The position numbers were made by a program, and so were the translations under genes. Source: Eunapius fragilis (taxonomy: Eukaryota > Porifera > Demospongiae > Spongillida > Spongillidae). From it: a stretch of 64,000 nt of DNA. Positions 33,691-44,599 of this stretch are shown here, piece by piece; positions within the stretch are counted from its first letter, which is position 1, and the number at the start of each line of letters is the position of its first letter. The stretch lies in NCBI GenBank assembly GCA_963681505.1, contig OY811988.1, positions 2,870,306-2,934,305 on the forward strand, in the 5' to 3' direction. The notes beneath the pieces are model-generated. The model did not search any database. It had not been told where the DNA came from and was given only the letters and a program-made list of their open reading frames with translations.

Positions 33691-36600
33691 ATGAAGTCCA
33701 TTTTGTTACTAGCACTGTTAGGAGGTGTGCGAGCCAGCAGCAGCAGCATAACTGCCTGTAATGTTGGCTCTAATCTTTGTGAGTGCAAGGGAACTAATTT
33801 TACCTTGGATATCAGTGCATACGCGGATTTCCCGTAAGTGTTCGTCTTGTAGCTGCGGCTAATTCTGTGTGTCTATGAGTGTGTGTAAGTATAGATGTGT
33901 CGTGCGCGTGCGTGCTTTTGTGTGTGTAACCATCCCTGGTATAACGTCAACTGTACCCAGTGTTCTCCCATAGTATGCTAAGATGCAAAGTTACTTGTAT
34001 ATTGAAAAGAAGCCTATTACGGTTGTTTAGTCTAGCTCTTACAGAAAGCAGCAAAAAAATATTGGTTTTCAAACTTCAGGAGTAGCTTGCAAAGCAGGGG
34101 CTGAGAAGGTGATTAGGAACTGCGTTGAAGACAATAGGCAGAGTGGGGATTTTGTGATCTTCAGAGTGGATCTATCCAACGCTTTCAACATGGTTTCCAG
34201 ACAGGAGAAGAATGTGCTACCTTTTCCCCTGAACTCATGCCATGGGTCATTTGGTGCTATGGCTATCACACATCTTTTTTTCACCCTCAAGGCAGGATCC
34301 TATGATGTTGCACAAATTGGTGTCCAGCATGGAGGCAGATGATGAGTGCCTCAACATCTCCCAACAGAGGTTACCGGTACCTTGATGATGGTGTCATTGC
34401 AGGAGATAGACAAGCAGTGGCCCATGCTCTGAATCTCAATGATGGAACCAGATCCTCATCTTGGTTTACATATCAATCTTCATAAATGTGAGCTGTTTAG
34501 TAGAAATAGGAATTCACTCTTCCCCACGGCGGTAAAGCTTTCTCCCTCTCCTAACATGATCATTCTGGGGTCCCCCTTGGGAGACCTTATCCATTGCACC
34601 AGATTTTGTGCAGAGAGATGCACTCACTCTAAGATTTTGCTTGGAGCAATAACAGAGGTTGCGGCCTTCACATGGCTTTCTCGCTTCTTCACCTTTGCGC
34701 AAGCATCTGCAAGCATGTACACCTGTCTCACACCACTCCTCCAAGCATATTTTCAGTTTCTCTGAAGCTTTTGATGAGGATGTGGATGTCTGGTCGTGTC
34801 TTACTTCATGTCTGGCTATGGACATCCCTGATTCCAACTGGACACAGGCTCAACTCAGCCCCAACATGGGAGGCTTAGGCCTTAATTCACTCACTCTCTG
34901 GACACTCACCTGCAGCTTCATCTCCTCTTTGGGTTTGGTTCACCTGATAACACTCACCTGTAGTAGGCTGTTGCTCAGTTTAACTCTCAGGTGCCGCAAC
35001 ATGATACAGTTACAGTTGAGGATGTTCTTGCTTCTCCCCCACATCATAGTAGCCTTTCTAAGAAATTGGATAGTCAATCTTTATTTTCTTCCTCCTCTCT
35101 AGTCAATAAAGCACGACTCCTTTCAGTGTCAGCCCCTTTAGCAGGCTCTTGGATAACAGCTACTCCCTCACCAGACTTGGGCTTGCATCTGGACCAAGCT
35201 GAATGCCAAGTTGCTCTTAGGTGGTGGCTGGGCCTTGACACATCTGGGGTTTCTCTTGTCCCTTTTACTCAGACACCATCCTTGACCCTCTGGGGCACCA
35301 TGCGGTCTCATGCAGACATGGGGGCTTTGTGGTCACGTGCCACAACCTCCTGAGGAACACTTTGACAGGCTTTTGCCGCAAGGCTCACCTGTCGGTGAGG
35401 ATAGAGGTTGGGTATGGCTTGGGCAGGGTTAATATCAACTCCTGTCCAGCAGACATCCTCATACAAGGTTGAGACAGAGGTCACCATGCAGCTTTTGATG
35501 TCACCGTCACCTCACCTCTAACTCCTGCCACACTGAAGTTCTCCGCTGTCACAGAGGGAGCAGCTGCCCAGGCCGCTGAAGAGAGGAAACATGCCTCCAA
35601 TGATGCTAATTGTGTGGACTTGGGGTTGACATGCATTCCTCTCGCAGTGGAGACATATGGAAACTGGGGTAAGGATGCTCGTGATGTCTTCAACCGCCTT
35701 GCTTTTTTACTCGCTTTTGGACACTCAAGCACGAAGCCACGCCTCCTCAATGAGATCTACAACCACCTCAACATGTCTTTGGCGAGGTCTGCTGCTAAAG
35801 CCATTACGGGTTGGGCTTTAGTTAGTTTAGATGTATTAGATTAAGTTAGACTGTATTAATTATGAATTATAGTATACATTGTATACATTATAGAGTTGTT
35901 AAAATTTAATATGACCAATCCATATCATTAATTTCTAATACCAGAGATAATATTATCTCCCTGCTAATACTCAAGGTGTGTTGTGTTGTGTTGTTTAATT
36001 CATTATTTCGATGCTTTTCTTTCCTAGTATCTACAAAATACCAGATCTGAGCCCACCTGGTTATGATGTGTACATCTACACATACAGCCCATGCAATCTC
36101 ATAGCCTGTACCAAGGGAGGAACAGTTGACTCATATGTAAGACCACATGAGTTGATATGGAGTCAATTGAATTTCCTATGTCTGTATGCACATACGTCAC
36201 AAGACTAGAACTCTATATTTGCTTCACAGCTCTTATTGTGTGCACAATTGTATTGCATACAGCAACGGTTGAAGCCAATGCATTTTTATATTGGAGAACT
36301 TTGGCTTTTTTTCCACATCCAATATATTTATGGTGGATGACAGGACCAATACACTGATCATACAATATATATTTCAAGTGTTGATTATTTGACATAGTAA
36401 CCAGTGCAGCATTATATTTACAGTCATGTCAGTATGGTTATAACCATACATTCTCCAATGCAAGAAAAGCGCCTATTCAATGGGAGGTGATCCAGTGGGA
36501 GCCCCTTCAGTTCTCTCTTCTGTACCAAGGAGGGGACCCCATCCTGTCCTATGAGAGGTATGATGCCCTCCTCTCTAGAATATATTTTTGCAATGGATGC

Positions 36601-38083
36601 CATGCTAAACACATGTCATACATAATGCAATTCAGTGCTACACATCAAGAGTCGTTGAGCACACAAATTGGTTATGTACCTGTATTTAGTAAGAGGTGGA
36701 TAATATATTTTTGAAGTGGTGAAGCCTTCATCTTGAGGGCAGATGTCCAATAACAGCTTGTACATTAGCTATTTGCTTTTTTGCAATTCCAGTTCATCTA
36801 CATGTCATTGTTAAGAAAGGGATTTTTGTATTGTATGTAAGGACATGTAAATTAAAATGCATTTCATTCTGAGGCCACTTAAGGACAAGATACATCAACT
36901 ATTGTTTATCCAATGTTTCAAATGGCAGCACAAAGCACATATTGACAAGTCATGATAAATATTGTGCTGAGTGGTTGTGTGTAAAATTATTTCAATCCTC
37001 AACCGTAATAAATTGTTTGGAGGCTCAATCCGGATTATAACAATTACCCCTGATCCATTACAAAAGGCTCAATCGCTACTCTATTAATTAATATGTTTGT
37101 ATGTTTCAAGCACTTCATTTTATATGTCGATAGATACCAGCTAAAAGGAAATATTATGATTTTATGTTCACTCAATTCATATAGGCTTATGCAGGTGACC
37201 TTCACTTATGCTGATACCAAGCCAGTGGTGACAATGGAGAGTAACACAGTTACAGACTCGTACATTTATTATGTGAGTTGTAATATTCTGTTAAATATTC
37301 CGATGTTTAACTTCTTTCCTGGGTTTACTAATTGACCATGAATACACAATACAGTTAATATACATGTACCACAGTGTTGAACGCATTCAAGGGCTGGTCT
37401 CGCCAGCCATACGTACTTATTCCATGTCATTTCCTGCACAGCAGAAAGATCAGTTGTTCAAACTGCTCAATGTCTGCCTATGACCTGATTCCTTGTCAGG
37501 CAATGTACAATTACTGCCCAAGCAAGGGGGCAGGCAAGGTTGGGGGGTCCTCTACATATACCAGCCCATCATTAATCATTTTAGTGTGCAAATTATACAA
37601 TTCCTTCAATCGCATGGTGTGTTATTAATAGTTCATACATTAATGGGAGCTCTTCCATACCCCTGCTGGGGCAGGAGGGGTAAGCCTCCCCCTATTAATA
37701 ATCCACAATTCCTGTATCCACCCCTGTCACTGGTTGTCTCAGCTCGTTTAATTTCCTTTTTAAGAGCATGATATTGCATGCATTGGAGAAGGATATGTCT
37801 GCTGGAGGTGTGTCCAACTGTTGAAACCTATGGGCCTGGCAGCGAGTGCCTTTTTTCAGAGAGCCAACATAACAATGGCTGTGAGTGTGCTGCTGGTTAT
37901 GTTCAACACCTCCGTTGCCCCTGTCATAATTTTCATTAGCATTTCTAGCTGGTGTGTGTGTGTGTTACTACATTCATAGCATGATATGTTGATGTAGCCA
38001 AGGCGCTTATTGTATCTCATTGGGTTTTTGTGTCTCTTTTTCAGAATTTCAACTTCACAGGAGATGTTGTGAAATTCACTTGA
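33691..38083 (+). CDS. Secreted or luminal MRH-like (mannose-6-phosphate receptor homology) protein
   Basis: Exon 1 33691-33833 encodes a signal peptide (MKSILLLALLGGVRA) and the Cys pair NLCECKG. Exons 2-4 are 36028-36136, 36433-36557 and 37185-37272; phases 2, 0, 2 and 0 agree. They read IYKIPDLSPPGYDVYIYTY, CNLIACTKGG, NHTFSNARKAP, then LQFSLLYQGGDPIL and VTFTYADTKPVV. The order DLSP, a Gly/Trp-containing centre, L-Y-x-GGDP and V-T-F-T fits the MRH lectin fold of the secretory and lysosomal sorting pathway. Later exons are less sure: a possible one from 37499 (AMYNYCPSKG) and a last one near 38044-38083 (NFNFTGDVVKFT then stop). A LINE fills intron 1. The family call is by motif; a diverged member. 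Confidence 0.55.
34070..35843 (+). pseudogene. LINE with restriction-like endonuclease in intron 1 of the MRH-like gene
   Basis: Plus-strand fragments in shifting frames: VIFRVDLSNAFNMVSRQ (reverse-transcriptase motif A with D and NAF), YLDDGVIAGDRQAV (about 34377-34420, the YxDD catalytic motif), HINLHKCELFSRN, ILGSPLGD, NMGGLGLNSL, then AECQVALRWWLGLDTSG and, near the end, LTCIPLAVETYGNWGKDA with LARSAAKAITGW. Same family as the LINEs at 30427 and 55785 but more decayed. 5' truncated at about 34060. Confidence 0.75.
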
Positions 38084-38464
38084 TCCTTATTGAAGAGATG
38101 AATATGAACAAAACATGTTTGTGGCTTTGCTTATCTTTTGTACTTTTAATTGCCTTTGATATTGAAATAAGTTATTTCACCATGGTACATGTAATTCTAT
38201 TATACATATAAATGTATATAATTCCTTTTCTTACCAAACACATAACATCAGCTCACTTTTACCATTAAATATTAATATTGACACCTTGCCACCATTTCAG
38301 TAAAAATATAAATGTATAATCCAGATCAGAAACACATACAAAATACTGCATATAAATTGCTACAGCAAACTCCCATGATAAAATGCGGCTGACTGACTAG
38401 CAATATCACATCAAATATACTTTCCTACAAACAATCACAAGCACAACATATATAGATAGCAGCA
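38084..38464. other. Spacer between convergent genes
   Basis: AT-rich sequence separating the 3' ends of the MRH-like gene (plus) and the U-box gene (minus). Holds the expected 3' UTRs; nothing else recognised. Confidence 0.5.
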
Positions 38465-40708
38465 TTAGAAGAATTTACACACCAAACCATTTGCATCCCT
38501 TTCCGTTTTTGGATCCACAATGACAAGGTGTCCTGTGGACCAGCCTGGATGCTTCTTCAAGTCATCTGTCACCTTTGCAGTTCCAAAGTAAGGATGTGCA
38601 AGAACACCATCAGACCTGCCATGACCCAGCGTGATTACATCCAGGTTATTGATCTTGACCACATGGCTGCTGTCCAAAACAAGGTTATAGATTGATCCCA
38701 GTTGCTTCTTCACTGTTGGTGCAATCTCTGCCGGGAACACCCAGGTTTTGGTGCTGTTGGAATACACTGGATGCCATGGTGTAAGCAATACGCCATCTAC
38801 CTCAACAACATCAATGCTTTGACCCTTGGGAATCACTGTTTCGACAAGGGCTTGTACAACAGCTGCTGTACCATTGACACTGCATATCTGGTCACCACGG
38901 CACAGATCCTGAACACGCTTTGTCTGTCCATTGGCCAAGGTAACCAAACCATTACCATCAAAGCAACCTCCGTGGATGTCCAAATACATGGACATAGATG
39001 AAGGTGGGGGAGCTTGTGTTCGTTGACGCGGTTGATTAGCTGGTCTGTTCTGTGGGGTTGATCCATCACATGATGGCTTTGGTGGTGGGAGACTGCAGAA
39101 AATCTTGTTTCCTTCTTCCTGGATGGTCTTAAAAAGAGGACCACCAAACTCTTGCAGACTGGTATCCTTGAAGTTTGCACACCGCTGTAACAAATGTGAC
39201 TTTGAAAATGAAAGCAGGTGATCCTTTCCCCAACGAGTGTACCAGTCTAGACTTGATACTGCCTTCATGATCTGTCCCTCACTTTCAATGCTGCTATCCA
39301 TGTCCTTAATAAGAGCTTCAATGAACGGGGAAGATGGCAACGCCTCTATCTCCTGCATTACTGCACGAATCTTTCCACCAAATGTTGCTGAATATTTCTG
39401 CTTGGCAATTTCCACCAATGACTGAGTAAGGATTCCTGCTGCATAGCTCTCCACAGTTCTTTGGTCACGAGTACTTGTGAATGATGTTGGTAATGGTTCC
39501 AATTCGATTTCACCCTTAAATACACAATCCAATTTGAGCCTCAGGTCTGATCCATCACTCTTGCCTATCTCCAGGAGAACAGTTCTGTTCTGACCATACT
39601 GGATAGACCCCAGTGGTATAATAGCACCATTCTCCTTTTTCTGGATGATGGCATTTCCAAAAGCTTTCTGGACTTCAATACCTTCAACGTCCAGGATCGC
39701 ATTTGGAATCACAGTGGCGAGTGTGCTGGCCATAAAGTTGATGAAAACTGTACCAACCATGGAACAGTCTGGTATGTATGCATATGTACCCCGCCCAATT
39801 GAACTGATTTCGTTTAGAAGGATGCTATCCAGTTTGTAACCAAATCCAAACGTGTGGATAGAAAACCTTTGCGCGTCCGCTTTTAGGCCGTCGACTGTGT
39901 TCTTCAGAGTCGGTGCAATACCTCTTGGTGGGTTTATGTTTGGTTCGCCGTCCGTCAGAAGTAAAAGAACTACATTCTTATCTCGGCAAATCGGCTTTCG
40001 AGCTGTTTCAATCCCAAGCCGTAACGCGTCCCAGATGTTTGTCGATGCGTCCGGCAACAAACTCTCGATGGATTCGTCAGCAGCCTGCTTCCCACGCGCG
40101 TTCATCCTGGCCAGCTGCATTTTTACTTCGGCTCGGTCGCTGAAGGTAATGATAGCAAGGTGATCCTTTTCGTTAAGAAGCTCCTTTATCGTCCTCATCG
40201 AGTGCTTTACAAGGTCCAACCGTGAAAAGCCCTGCGATTCTCCCGTCGTGTCGTTCGGCAGCGAGGCCTCCGTGCCCATCGAACCAGACACGTCCAGCAT
40301 CGCGATCACGACGGTTTCGATCCTGCTCCCAGTTTCTGGTGGGAGGACCGTTATGCGTGCGAGGCTCTTGTCCGAGGAGCTTCGTTTGGTTGTGACGGCA
40401 GACTCTATGGTGACCTGAATGGGATCGGCTTTAATCTGCTGAGGGGGTCGCTGGGGCGGAACCGTTACAACAGTACCGACCGGTGATCCCGTTGTATCGG
40501 AAAGATAACGCTCGATCAGGTTCCTTAGTGCGTGGTTCTTAACGAGCTGGTCGGCGGTCATTGCCTCGCGGGTCATAGGACTAATTCCGTGGTCCCGCAA
40601 CCATTCCTCGATTGCTTGCAGTTCGTAGCTGTGACCATCTGGACCCATAACGGGGTCGCGCATGATCTCTTTAGTGATGGGACACACATATTCCTCTGGG
40701 CAGGTCAT
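38465..40708 (-). CDS. U-box / VWA / Hint-domain protein, intronless
   Basis: 747 codons in one exon, starting at the ATG of MTCPEEYVCPITKEIMRDPV. The frame opens 9 nt earlier but only with a non-ATG codon. Residues about 5-70 form a U-box (CPITKEIMRDPV, PDGHSYE, AIEEWL, SPMTRE), the E2-binding fold of ubiquitin ligases. Residues about 130-330 are a von Willebrand A domain with the metal site DVSGSMG (139-145) and LTDGEPN. A VWA-Hint linker region follows, then a Hint domain from about residue 580: Cys in GGCFDGNG (C582), DLCRGDQI, TPWHPV with the block-B His, and ITLGHG near the end. Such U-box/VWA/Hint proteins occur in protists and scattered animals; self-cleavage before C582 is plausible but inferred. 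Absence of introns contrasts with neighbouring genes. Confidence 0.9.
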   Translation of the reverse strand: MTCPEEYVCPITKEIMRDPVMGPDGHSYELQAIEEWLRDHGISPMTREAMTADQLVKNHALRNLIERYLSDTTGSPVGTVVTVPPQRPPQQIKADPIQVTIESAVTTKRSSSDKSLARITVLPPETGSRIETVVIAMLDVSGSMGTEASLPNDTTGESQGFSRLDLVKHSMRTIKELLNEKDHLAIITFSDRAEVKMQLARMNARGKQAADESIESLLPDASTNIWDALRLGIETARKPICRDKNVVLLLLTDGEPNINPPRGIAPTLKNTVDGLKADAQRFSIHTFGFGYKLDSILLNEISSIGRGTYAYIPDCSMVGTVFINFMASTLATVIPNAILDVEGIEVQKAFGNAIIQKKENGAIIPLGSIQYGQNRTVLLEIGKSDGSDLRLKLDCVFKGEIELEPLPTSFTSTRDQRTVESYAAGILTQSLVEIAKQKYSATFGGKIRAVMQEIEALPSSPFIEALIKDMDSSIESEGQIMKAVSSLDWYTRWGKDHLLSFSKSHLLQRCANFKDTSLQEFGGPLFKTIQEEGNKIFCSLPPPKPSCDGSTPQNRPANQPRQRTQAPPPSSMSMYLDIHGGCFDGNGLVTLANGQTKRVQDLCRGDQICSVNGTAAVVQALVETVIPKGQSIDVVEVDGVLLTPWHPVYSNSTKTWVFPAEIAPTVKKQLGSIYNLVLDSSHVVKINNLDVITLGHGRSDGVLAHPYFGTAKVTDDLKKHPGWSTGHLVIVDPKTERDANGLVCKFF

Positions 40709-40742
40709 GGTCAGCAAGTTGAACTAAATTTGGAGGGGTGTG

Positions 40743-40750
40743 TATTTATA
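40743..40750 (-). promoter_or_regulatory. TATA box of the U-box/VWA/Hint gene
   Basis: TATAAATA on the minus strand, 35 nt before the ATG at 40708. If functional it implies a very short 5' UTR. Confidence 0.5.
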
Positions 40751-40759
40751 CTCAGGCTT

Positions 40760-41390
40760 TATCCTCATGACGCCATAGGAGCTATAAATAAATGCAAGTG
40801 TCACGCATTATGATCCAGGCTATATATGGGAATAAAGGGTCACTTTGGTGAGCTGTGGCTTAAGGCAGAAGCTCGAGCTTTAGGGTATAAAAAAATCCAA
40901 CCATCCAATTGACAATTCCCTCTCCAAGATGCGTGTGGAATCAGCAATCTCCCTTGCATAGGATGGTCTGTATGGTAAAGCCATCCCCAGGTATTGCACC
41001 ACACACTGAAGAAACATGGAGTCTGCTCCTCTCCAAACACCCAGAGAGTGACTGTCCTATTGCTCCACCCCTGCCTGATGTAGATACACCCATACACAGC
41101 CAAATTCTATTTATTGACCCAGACTGTACCCATACACGCACCATATATGATATCATATATGGTATACAAGGTTGTGAACAATCTGGTACAAGGTATGTAG
41201 ACAAGTCGACTGTCCGAGACTGTCGTAACAGCATAAATCAGATTGTACAATGGCTTTGGATCAGAATGATAACATACACTAACATAAATTTATCTTCCAT
41301 GTATGGAAGTGTTTACAGTTACTAATAACGTAATTCATATGGCGGTTTTCCTTGTACGGAAGAGGTTATTTTTACCACTCATGACGTATC
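40760..41390. other. Spacer ending in the tail of transposon K2
   Basis: No gene seen between the U-box gene and the LTR element, though several non-coding frames are open. The last bases (about 41330-41395, minus strand) continue the 3' end of transposon copy K2: its stop codon spans the retrotransposon insertion point. Confidence 0.5.
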
Positions 41391-41395
41391 ATAGT

Positions 41396-41509
41396 TGTTG
41401 TGGTCTTAGTTATAATCGTATTCATAGATCGTGTACTTTGTACCTTCTAGAACATTCCTTTTACCTATTTCCTTATAAGGTGCTTAGGAACACGTGCAAT
41501 TCAGTCTTA
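41396..41509 (+). repeat. 5' LTR, first part
   Basis: Identical by eye to 52985-53098. Ends at TTA where K1 begins with CACAGCC. Confidence 0.95.
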
Positions 41510-42367
41510 CACAGCCAAATTTATACAACCTGTACTACCAAGGAATGATGATTCTATCAGTCAGTATCAAGCATGACGATCAGTACAAACCAGGCATGAT
41601 GGCAAGCCACAATCTGATGCAGGATGTTTTTACAGTCTGTAGCTGGTAAATGTCACTTCCTGTAACATGTATTATTACAACATGTAGCAGTATGATATCA
41701 TTAGTCTGACATGTTGCAATACATCTTGAATCAATAATGATTAACATTCAAATGTGCATCGTATTAATATAATTCTATACCGTATAACAGCACTGAAGTC
41801 AACGTTGACAAAAAAACAAAAACAAAACTGAGATATTATTAGTCCAAACGTGAAGTAACCACTTGTGTATAAAAATCATGTGCGTTGTATCGCAAAGAAT
41901 CGAAATAGTGGCTCAGGCCAGCGCAGAAGTGGGTACGGAGTAGCACTGTATATTGTTTTTGCATCCCATGTCGTCAAATCAGGAGAGGAGTTGCACAGAA
42001 AAGCTTTCAGGCAACCGCTGCAGCCATAAAAAGGGCACAGCCGTGTAGAAATACTTTTGCCAAATGGTTTGGTCAGGTTCTTTTTTGCTCCACGGATCCG
42101 CCCCCTTTCTCTAACGATGGATTAATTATTAAAAACATTAAAGCCTGACGCGTTTTTGAAAAAAAAAAAATCACAATGTGGTCTTCTAAACGCTGTAGCA
42201 GAGCTGGCTTCCCCGGGATTATACGCCTCATCTGGCCAGAATTGCAGCATAGAAGATTGGTACGTCCCTTGATTGAGCTATAAACGTACCACGAGGTCGC
42301 ACGGTTGAATTTTAATTAAAGCGCAGCGTATTTCATATTTCACTTGCTGAGTTTAGCTGAGTCTATC

Positions 42368-42369
<2 letters not shown>

Positions 42370-42418
<49 letters not shown>
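42370..42418. repeat. (GT)n microsatellite
   Basis: About 24 GT units inside K1, followed by GTACGTGCGTACG. Confidence 0.95.
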
Positions 42419-42420
<2 letters not shown>

Positions 42421-42511
42421 TGCGTACGAGCGTGTATGTACGGTTGCACGTGGGCGACGCTTGTTATGGTGTTACGAGGTGCAGGTGCATTCTTGTAATT
42501 AATTAATCCCC

Positions 42512-43056
42512 TGTCCACATGGGAGCTGCTGTCCACATGGGAGCTGTGCTTCTCCTGTCCACATGGGAGCTGTGCTACCCCTGTCCACATGGGAGCTGTT
42601 GGGAGCTGTGCTTCCCCTGTCCACATGGGAGCTGTGCTTCCCCTGTCCACATGGGAGCTGTGCTTCCCCTGTCCACATGGGAGCTGTGCTTCCCCTGTCC
42701 ACATGGGAGCTGTGCTTCCCCTGTCCACATGGGAGCTGTGCTTCCCCTGTCCACATGGGAGCTGTGCTTCCCCTGTCCACATGGGAGCTGTGCTTCCCCT
42801 GTCCACATGGGAGCTGTGCTTCCCCTGTCCACATGGGAACTGTGCTTCCCCTGTCCACATGGGAGCTGTGCTTCCCCTGTCCACATGATAGCTGTGCTTC
42901 CCCTGTCCACATGGGAGCTATGCTTGCCCTGTCCACATGGGAGCTGTGCTTGCCCTGTCCACATGGGAGCTGTGCTTCCCCTACCCATATGGGAGCTATG
43001 CTTCTCCTGTCCACATGGGAGCTATGCTTCCCCTGTCCACATGGGAGCTGTGCGTA
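42512..43056. repeat. 26-bp minisatellite, about 21 units
   Basis: Tandem units of GTCCACATGGGAGCTGTGCT plus TCCCCT. A 26-bp period is not a multiple of three, so all frames on both strands are open and 26-residue peptides repeat every three units; none is a credible gene. The array ends directly at a K1 coding exon (about 43049). Confidence 0.97.
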
Positions 43057-44083
43057 TTGTTTGTGACAATCCAAGGGCTTCACAACTTGTGAATCATCTA
43101 GGAAGTACAGCATTGTTACATTGCCGCATTTGCACTGTAAGTTTGAAGCAAGATTTATTAATTTCATTTTATGCATTTTATTTTCTATGTTACAAAGGTC
43201 AGGCAAAAACACAACCCAGAAACCATCTGTGCACTCAGAACAAGATATGCAATGCTGCAACATATGATGGACATCAGATTACAGCAAACTGAAAAACAGA
43301 GGGGGAAAAAAAGGAAGGCTTTAGGATTGTGGGAAGATGAAAATCCTTTGCTATCCATCCCTGCCGATCTATATCAGTAAGAGAATGTCTTGTCTACTGA
43401 TTGTCATTTTAAAGAGTACTCAATTTCAGATGCATCCCGGTTGATGGGCTTATCAGGACCTACGTTAGTAGGTCCTATGTAGGATTTGAAGTGTGATGAA
43501 TACGATTAGCAAAACACCAGATTCCACTATTGCCGTTGCACCGTAGAATTAGTTGGACTTTAGCGAGCGTATTTGGATACAGCCAACAATTACCTACAAT
43601 GTAATAAAACTGCCGACGCTTAGAAAGCTCAGACAACAGAGAAAACGCTCTCTCGTTCCCACACTCGAACCTAAAAAAAAGTTTCTCCATCTTCTTCTTC
43701 TTCTTCTTCTTCTTCTTCCGGATCTGATAAGATAAGATTTGCTCGGATAAGAGGTTTATTGCATTGCATCTTTGTCACGATTGAAGTATAATGTTAGCCG
43801 TTATGCGGAAGCACTAGAACCAACAAGTTAGAAACTTATTGTCGAGTTGGATTTGTTTTATTATGTTAGTAACGAGAGTTATGCTTGACACAAATTTCAA
43901 TCTCTAGCAAACTTAGTTTTGTTAGTATAGCCCACAACAGATTTTATCGGCCTTTGGAAGACATAAAAGTGGGCGGGAACGTGACGTTCTATATTTCATA
44001 TAGTGCATGCGCTACAGTTACTATTCAATTGTTGTCACGGTTGTATACCAAAAGCTTGACGTGTCTGGTTTGTTTTCTTCAAA

Positions 44084-44442
44084 ATGCCGTCACGTCGATC
44101 GCGAAGAGAAAAGAATCGTGCAAAGAAGATCGCAAAGTTAAATGATGACTGTTGTGTTGGCGAGTCGCAAGATATTGAGGAGCGTGACAGTTTTCAAGAA
44201 GCGCATGAAAAAAAGAAGACTTGCGACAGGAAGCGCTACAAAGCCGATCCTGAGAGTAAGAAGGATAGCATGAAGGCCCAATACTGGCTTGATCCGGAAA
44301 GTAAGAGAGAGAGCGCTAAGGCCCAATACTGGCTTGATCCGGAAAGTAAGAAGGATAGCGCGAAGGCCCAATACTGCCTTGATCCGGAAAGTAAGAAGGA
44401 GACCGCTAAGGCCCAATACTGCAGGAAAAGAAATACTATGAG
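44084..44442 (+). CDS. 15-residue-repeat protein, first exon, of DE2
   Basis: Intact frame from MPSRRSRREKNRAKKIAKLN; an acidic patch (DDCCVGESQDIEERD) precedes five units of about 15 residues with the core AQYWLDPESKKDSAK. Ends AGAAATACTATGAG|GTAGGA in phase 2, the same phase and position as in C3. Strongly basic apart from the patch. The start is conserved with C3 and C4. The downstream exon is unknown; the MEE exon at 46026 may belong to the same transcript. Confidence 0.65.
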
Positions 44443-44599
44443 GTAGGAGTGTTTGCAATGTTTGGATGCAATATGTCCTACACGCATGGGACCGATGTAT
44501 TGTATCGTGTGCGTGTGTTCGTCTGCGAGATAGGAAAACGAATAACGCCAGATCAATTTGCATTGGAGTATATGCTTGCCAGCTTTGATACTCTCTGAG

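Noticed and set aside
40909..41325. 138-codon plus frame downstream of the U-box gene promoter
   Set aside because: Composition is like the surrounding non-coding DNA; no domain, no homologous copy.
41396..41509. A solo LTR fragment unrelated to the downstream retrotransposon
   Set aside because: The piece and 48585-48691 add up to exactly one LTR with a 2-bp overlap, and ATAGT flanks the outer borders, so it is the displaced half of the 5' LTR.
42512..43056. Direct repeats resembling a CRISPR array
   Set aside because: The 26-bp units are contiguous without spacers: a minisatellite, in animal DNA.
42363..43292. Long open frames on both strands over the minisatellite
   Set aside because: They follow from a stop-free 26-bp unit; the frames have no start context, domain or splice logic.
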